8,144 nucleotides of DNA. Source: Elusimicrobia bacterium RIFCSPLOWO2_01_FULL_59_12. Lineage in GTDB: Bacteria > Elusimicrobiota > Elusimicrobia > 2-01-FULL-59-12. A program made the position numbers and the translations under genes. Below, one piece after another: positions 6,952-8,144 of this stretch. The notes below the pieces were generated by a model. That model searched no databases. It was given only the letters and a program-made list of their open reading frames with translations, and had not been told where the DNA came from. The DNA lies in the NCBI GenBank assembly GCA_001800075.1, contig MGUR01000053.1, positions 25,394-33,537 of the forward strand, given 5' to 3'. Each line of letters begins with the position of its first letter. Positions within the stretch are counted from its first letter, which is position 1.

Positions 6952-6974
6952 CGGTTCGCCTGAATGGCGAACCG
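6952..6974 (+). terminator. Hairpin between fmt and htpX, possible weak terminator
   Basis: CGGTTCGCC (6952-6960) and GGCGAACCG (6966-6974) form a perfect 9-bp stem with a 5-nt loop (TGAAT). It starts 14 nt after the fmt stop and ends 44 nt before the htpX start. Only a short CTTT follows, so a full intrinsic terminator is doubtful; it may be a partial terminator, an RNA-processing or stability element, or an operator. The stem is flanked by direct copies of TTTACC (6939-6944 and 6976-6981). Confidence 0.45.
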
Positions 6975-7007
6975 CTTTACCGAGGGCCATCGCGACTATG
7001 AAAAATT

Positions 7008-7013
7008 GGAGGG
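7008..7013 (+). promoter_or_regulatory. Strong Shine-Dalgarno site deciding the htpX start
   Basis: GGAGGG lies 5 nt before the GTG at 7019. It fits that start far better than the ATG at 6998, whose nearest purine run (GAGGG at 6982-6986) is 11 nt away. Confidence 0.7.
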
Positions 7014-7018
7014 CGAAG

Positions 7019-7903
7019 GTGAACTCATTGAAGACATTTTTGCTTTTGACCGGATTGATGGCCTTGTTTGTTTTCATCGGCCGGCAGATCGGCGGCCAGG
7101 CAGGGATGGTCTACGCCTTTGGCTTTGCCTGCGTGATGAATTTCGTCTCTTATTGGTTTTCGGACAAGATCGTTTTGATGATGTTCGGAGCCAAAGAAGC
7201 TTCGCGCGAGCAGGCTCCCGAGCTCTACGAGATCGTTGAAGACCTGGCCCGGAAAGCCAACATTCCCATGCCGCGCATCTACCTCATTCAATCTCCTGCC
7301 CCAAACGCATTCGCCACCGGCCGGAACCCGAAACACGCGGCCATCGCGGCGACCACGGGCATCCTGGAACGCTTGGACGCGAAAGAATTGGAAGGCGTGT
7401 TGGGGCATGAGCTTTCGCATGTTTTTAACCGGGACATCCTCATTTCCACCATCGCGGCGACGGTCGCCGGCGCCATCATGATGCTCGCGAATATGGCGCG
7501 ATGGGGCATGATGTTTGGAGGCTACGGCGGACGGGACCGGGAAAACCGGGGCGGTTTGGAACTTCTCGCCGTGGCGATTCTCGCGCCGCTGGCCGCGGCC
7601 TTGATCCAGATGGCGATCTCCCGCAGCCGGGAATACGAAGCGGACCGCAGCGGCGCGGCCCTGACCGGCAAGCCTTTGGCGCTCGCCAGCGCACTCCAAA
7701 AGATAGCGGTTGAAACGAACCGGGCGCGCGTTCCGCTGTCCACCAACCCGGCCACCGCGCATTTGTTCATCATGAATCCGCTGCGAGGAGAGGGTCTTTT
7801 CAGCCTTTTTTCAACCCATCCGCCTACCTCCGAGCGTATTAAACGTTTGGAGGCGATGGACTTGAACCGCGCCACCCTCAATGCGCCGCGCGTTGTTTAC
7901 TAA
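7019..7903 (+). CDS. htpX: HtpX-family membrane zinc metalloprotease (M48)
   Basis: Inner-membrane protease of 294 residues from the chosen GTG start. The family degrades or clips damaged membrane proteins and is usually stress-induced. The N-terminus NSLKTFLLLTGLMALFVFIG matches the usual HtpX opening, so I prefer GTG 7019 (with GGAGGG 5 nt upstream) over ATG 6998, which would add seven atypical residues. Two hydrophobic hairpin helices lie at about 5-21 and 29-46, with NFVSYWFSDKIVL following as in the family. The active site is HELSH (130-134): His130 and His134 bind zinc and Glu131 is catalytic. The third ligand is Glu205 in SREYEAD (203-209). Further hydrophobic segments lie at about 142-163 and 180-200. 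The C-terminus has the conserved STHPPTSERI (265-274). A Gly/Arg-rich loop (GGYGGRDRENRGG, 167-179) connects the last two helices. A downstream membrane-protein gene begins 3 nt after the stop. Confidence 0.95.
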   Translation: MNSLKTFLLLTGLMALFVFIGRQIGGQAGMVYAFGFACVMNFVSYWFSDKIVLMMFGAKEASREQAPELYEIVEDLARKANIPMPRIYLIQSPAPNAFATGRNPKHAAIAATTGILERLDAKELEGVLGHELSHVFNRDILISTIAATVAGAIMMLANMARWGMMFGGYGGRDRENRGGLELLAVAILAPLAAALIQMAISRSREYEADRSGAALTGKPLALASALQKIAVETNRARVPLSTNPATAHLFIMNPLRGEGLFSLFSTHPPTSERIKRLEAMDLNRATLNAPRVVY

Positions 7904-7906
7904 GGG

Positions 7907-8144
7907 ATGTCCCTTGAACTGGCGCTGGCGGTCGTCGTCGGGGTGTCTGTGCTCGGCAACCGCCTTTTCTCGCTGCTCGCAGGCCTGGTCCTGAAAATCC
8001 CGCCCACCATGCTGCTTCCCACCCTGTATGCCGTCGATGTCGTTCAGATACCCTTTTATTACTGGGTGTACGAAAGCGGTTCCACCCTCGTCAATTATTT
8101 TCCGGCGCGGCTCCGATCCTGGTTCGGGACAGGAAGCCGGTCGG
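7907..8144 (+). CDS. Putative membrane protein of unknown function (3' partial)
   Basis: An open frame begins at ATG 7907, three bases after the htpX stop and in the same frame, and continues to the window end without a stop (79 codons visible). I do not recognise it. The first 29 residues are mostly hydrophobic (SLELALAVVVGVSVLGNRLF...), and a second hydrophobic stretch lies at about 33-55 (TMLLPTLYAVDVVQIPFYYWVY), so it is probably an integral membrane protein. The sequence AAGGG directly abuts the ATG and is too close to serve as a normal Shine-Dalgarno site; translation is likely coupled to htpX, or a later codon is the true start. The tight junction with htpX suggests co-transcription. 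Codon choice and GC content look like those of the neighbours, so it seems a real gene, but the remainder is needed to name it. Confidence 0.55.
   Translation, partial: MSLELALAVVVGVSVLGNRLFSLLAGLVLKIPPTMLLPTLYAVDVVQIPFYYWVYESGSTLVNYFPARLRSWFGTGSRS

Noticed and set aside
6964..7239. 91-codon + strand frame starting in the fmt-htpX gap
   Set aside because: It overlaps htpX in a different frame and has shadow-like composition; the htpX frame has all its catalytic motifs.

Overview
The window reads as a GC-rich, tightly packed chromosomal segment from an uncultured-type Gram-negative bacterium. All supported genes are on the + strand. The gene set is a DUF2723 membrane protein fused to TPRs, a secreted low-complexity protein, a membrane-bound pyrophosphatase, peptide deformylase, methionyl-tRNA formyltransferase and an HtpX protease. 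This would fit Elusimicrobiota, Omnitrophota or a similar lineage, but that is an inference from gene content and general feel. No rRNA or marker alignment is available here, so the placement is weak.

Layout: (1) Positions 3-1304 hold the 3' part of a DUF2723/TPR gene whose start lies before the window. (2) A 123-bp inverted-repeat element of the widespread GTCATTCCCGC...GATGAC type lies at 1250-1372. It covers the end of that gene and supplies its last 17 codons and its stop. (3) Positions 1425-3125 encode an exported, largely disordered protein I do not recognise. (4) A good sigma70-like promoter at 3137-3165 sits almost on top of the start codon of hppA (3175-5463), a proton-type membrane pyrophosphatase with the K+-independent signature. 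(5) def (5467-5976) follows after 3 nt and fmt (5987-6937) after another 10 nt. (6) A 9-bp hairpin at 6952-6974 separates fmt from htpX (7019-7903). (7) A membrane-protein gene begins 3 nt after htpX and runs off the window end.

How the genes fit together: hppA-def-fmt looks like one transcription unit. fmt formylates initiator Met-tRNA and def removes the formyl group from new proteins, so these two are a functional pair. The pyrophosphatase recovers energy from the pyrophosphate released by biosynthesis, including aminoacyl-tRNA synthesis. htpX and the following membrane gene may form a second, membrane-protein quality-control unit, partly insulated by the hairpin.

I see no CRISPR array, tRNA, rRNA, transposase, phage gene or defence system. 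Most of the window is conserved housekeeping. The parts that deserve attention are the unrecognised secreted protein, the repeat that has rewritten a gene's C-terminus, the apparently leaderless hppA start and the unknown membrane gene at the right edge. No gene-free stretch exceeds about 120 bp.
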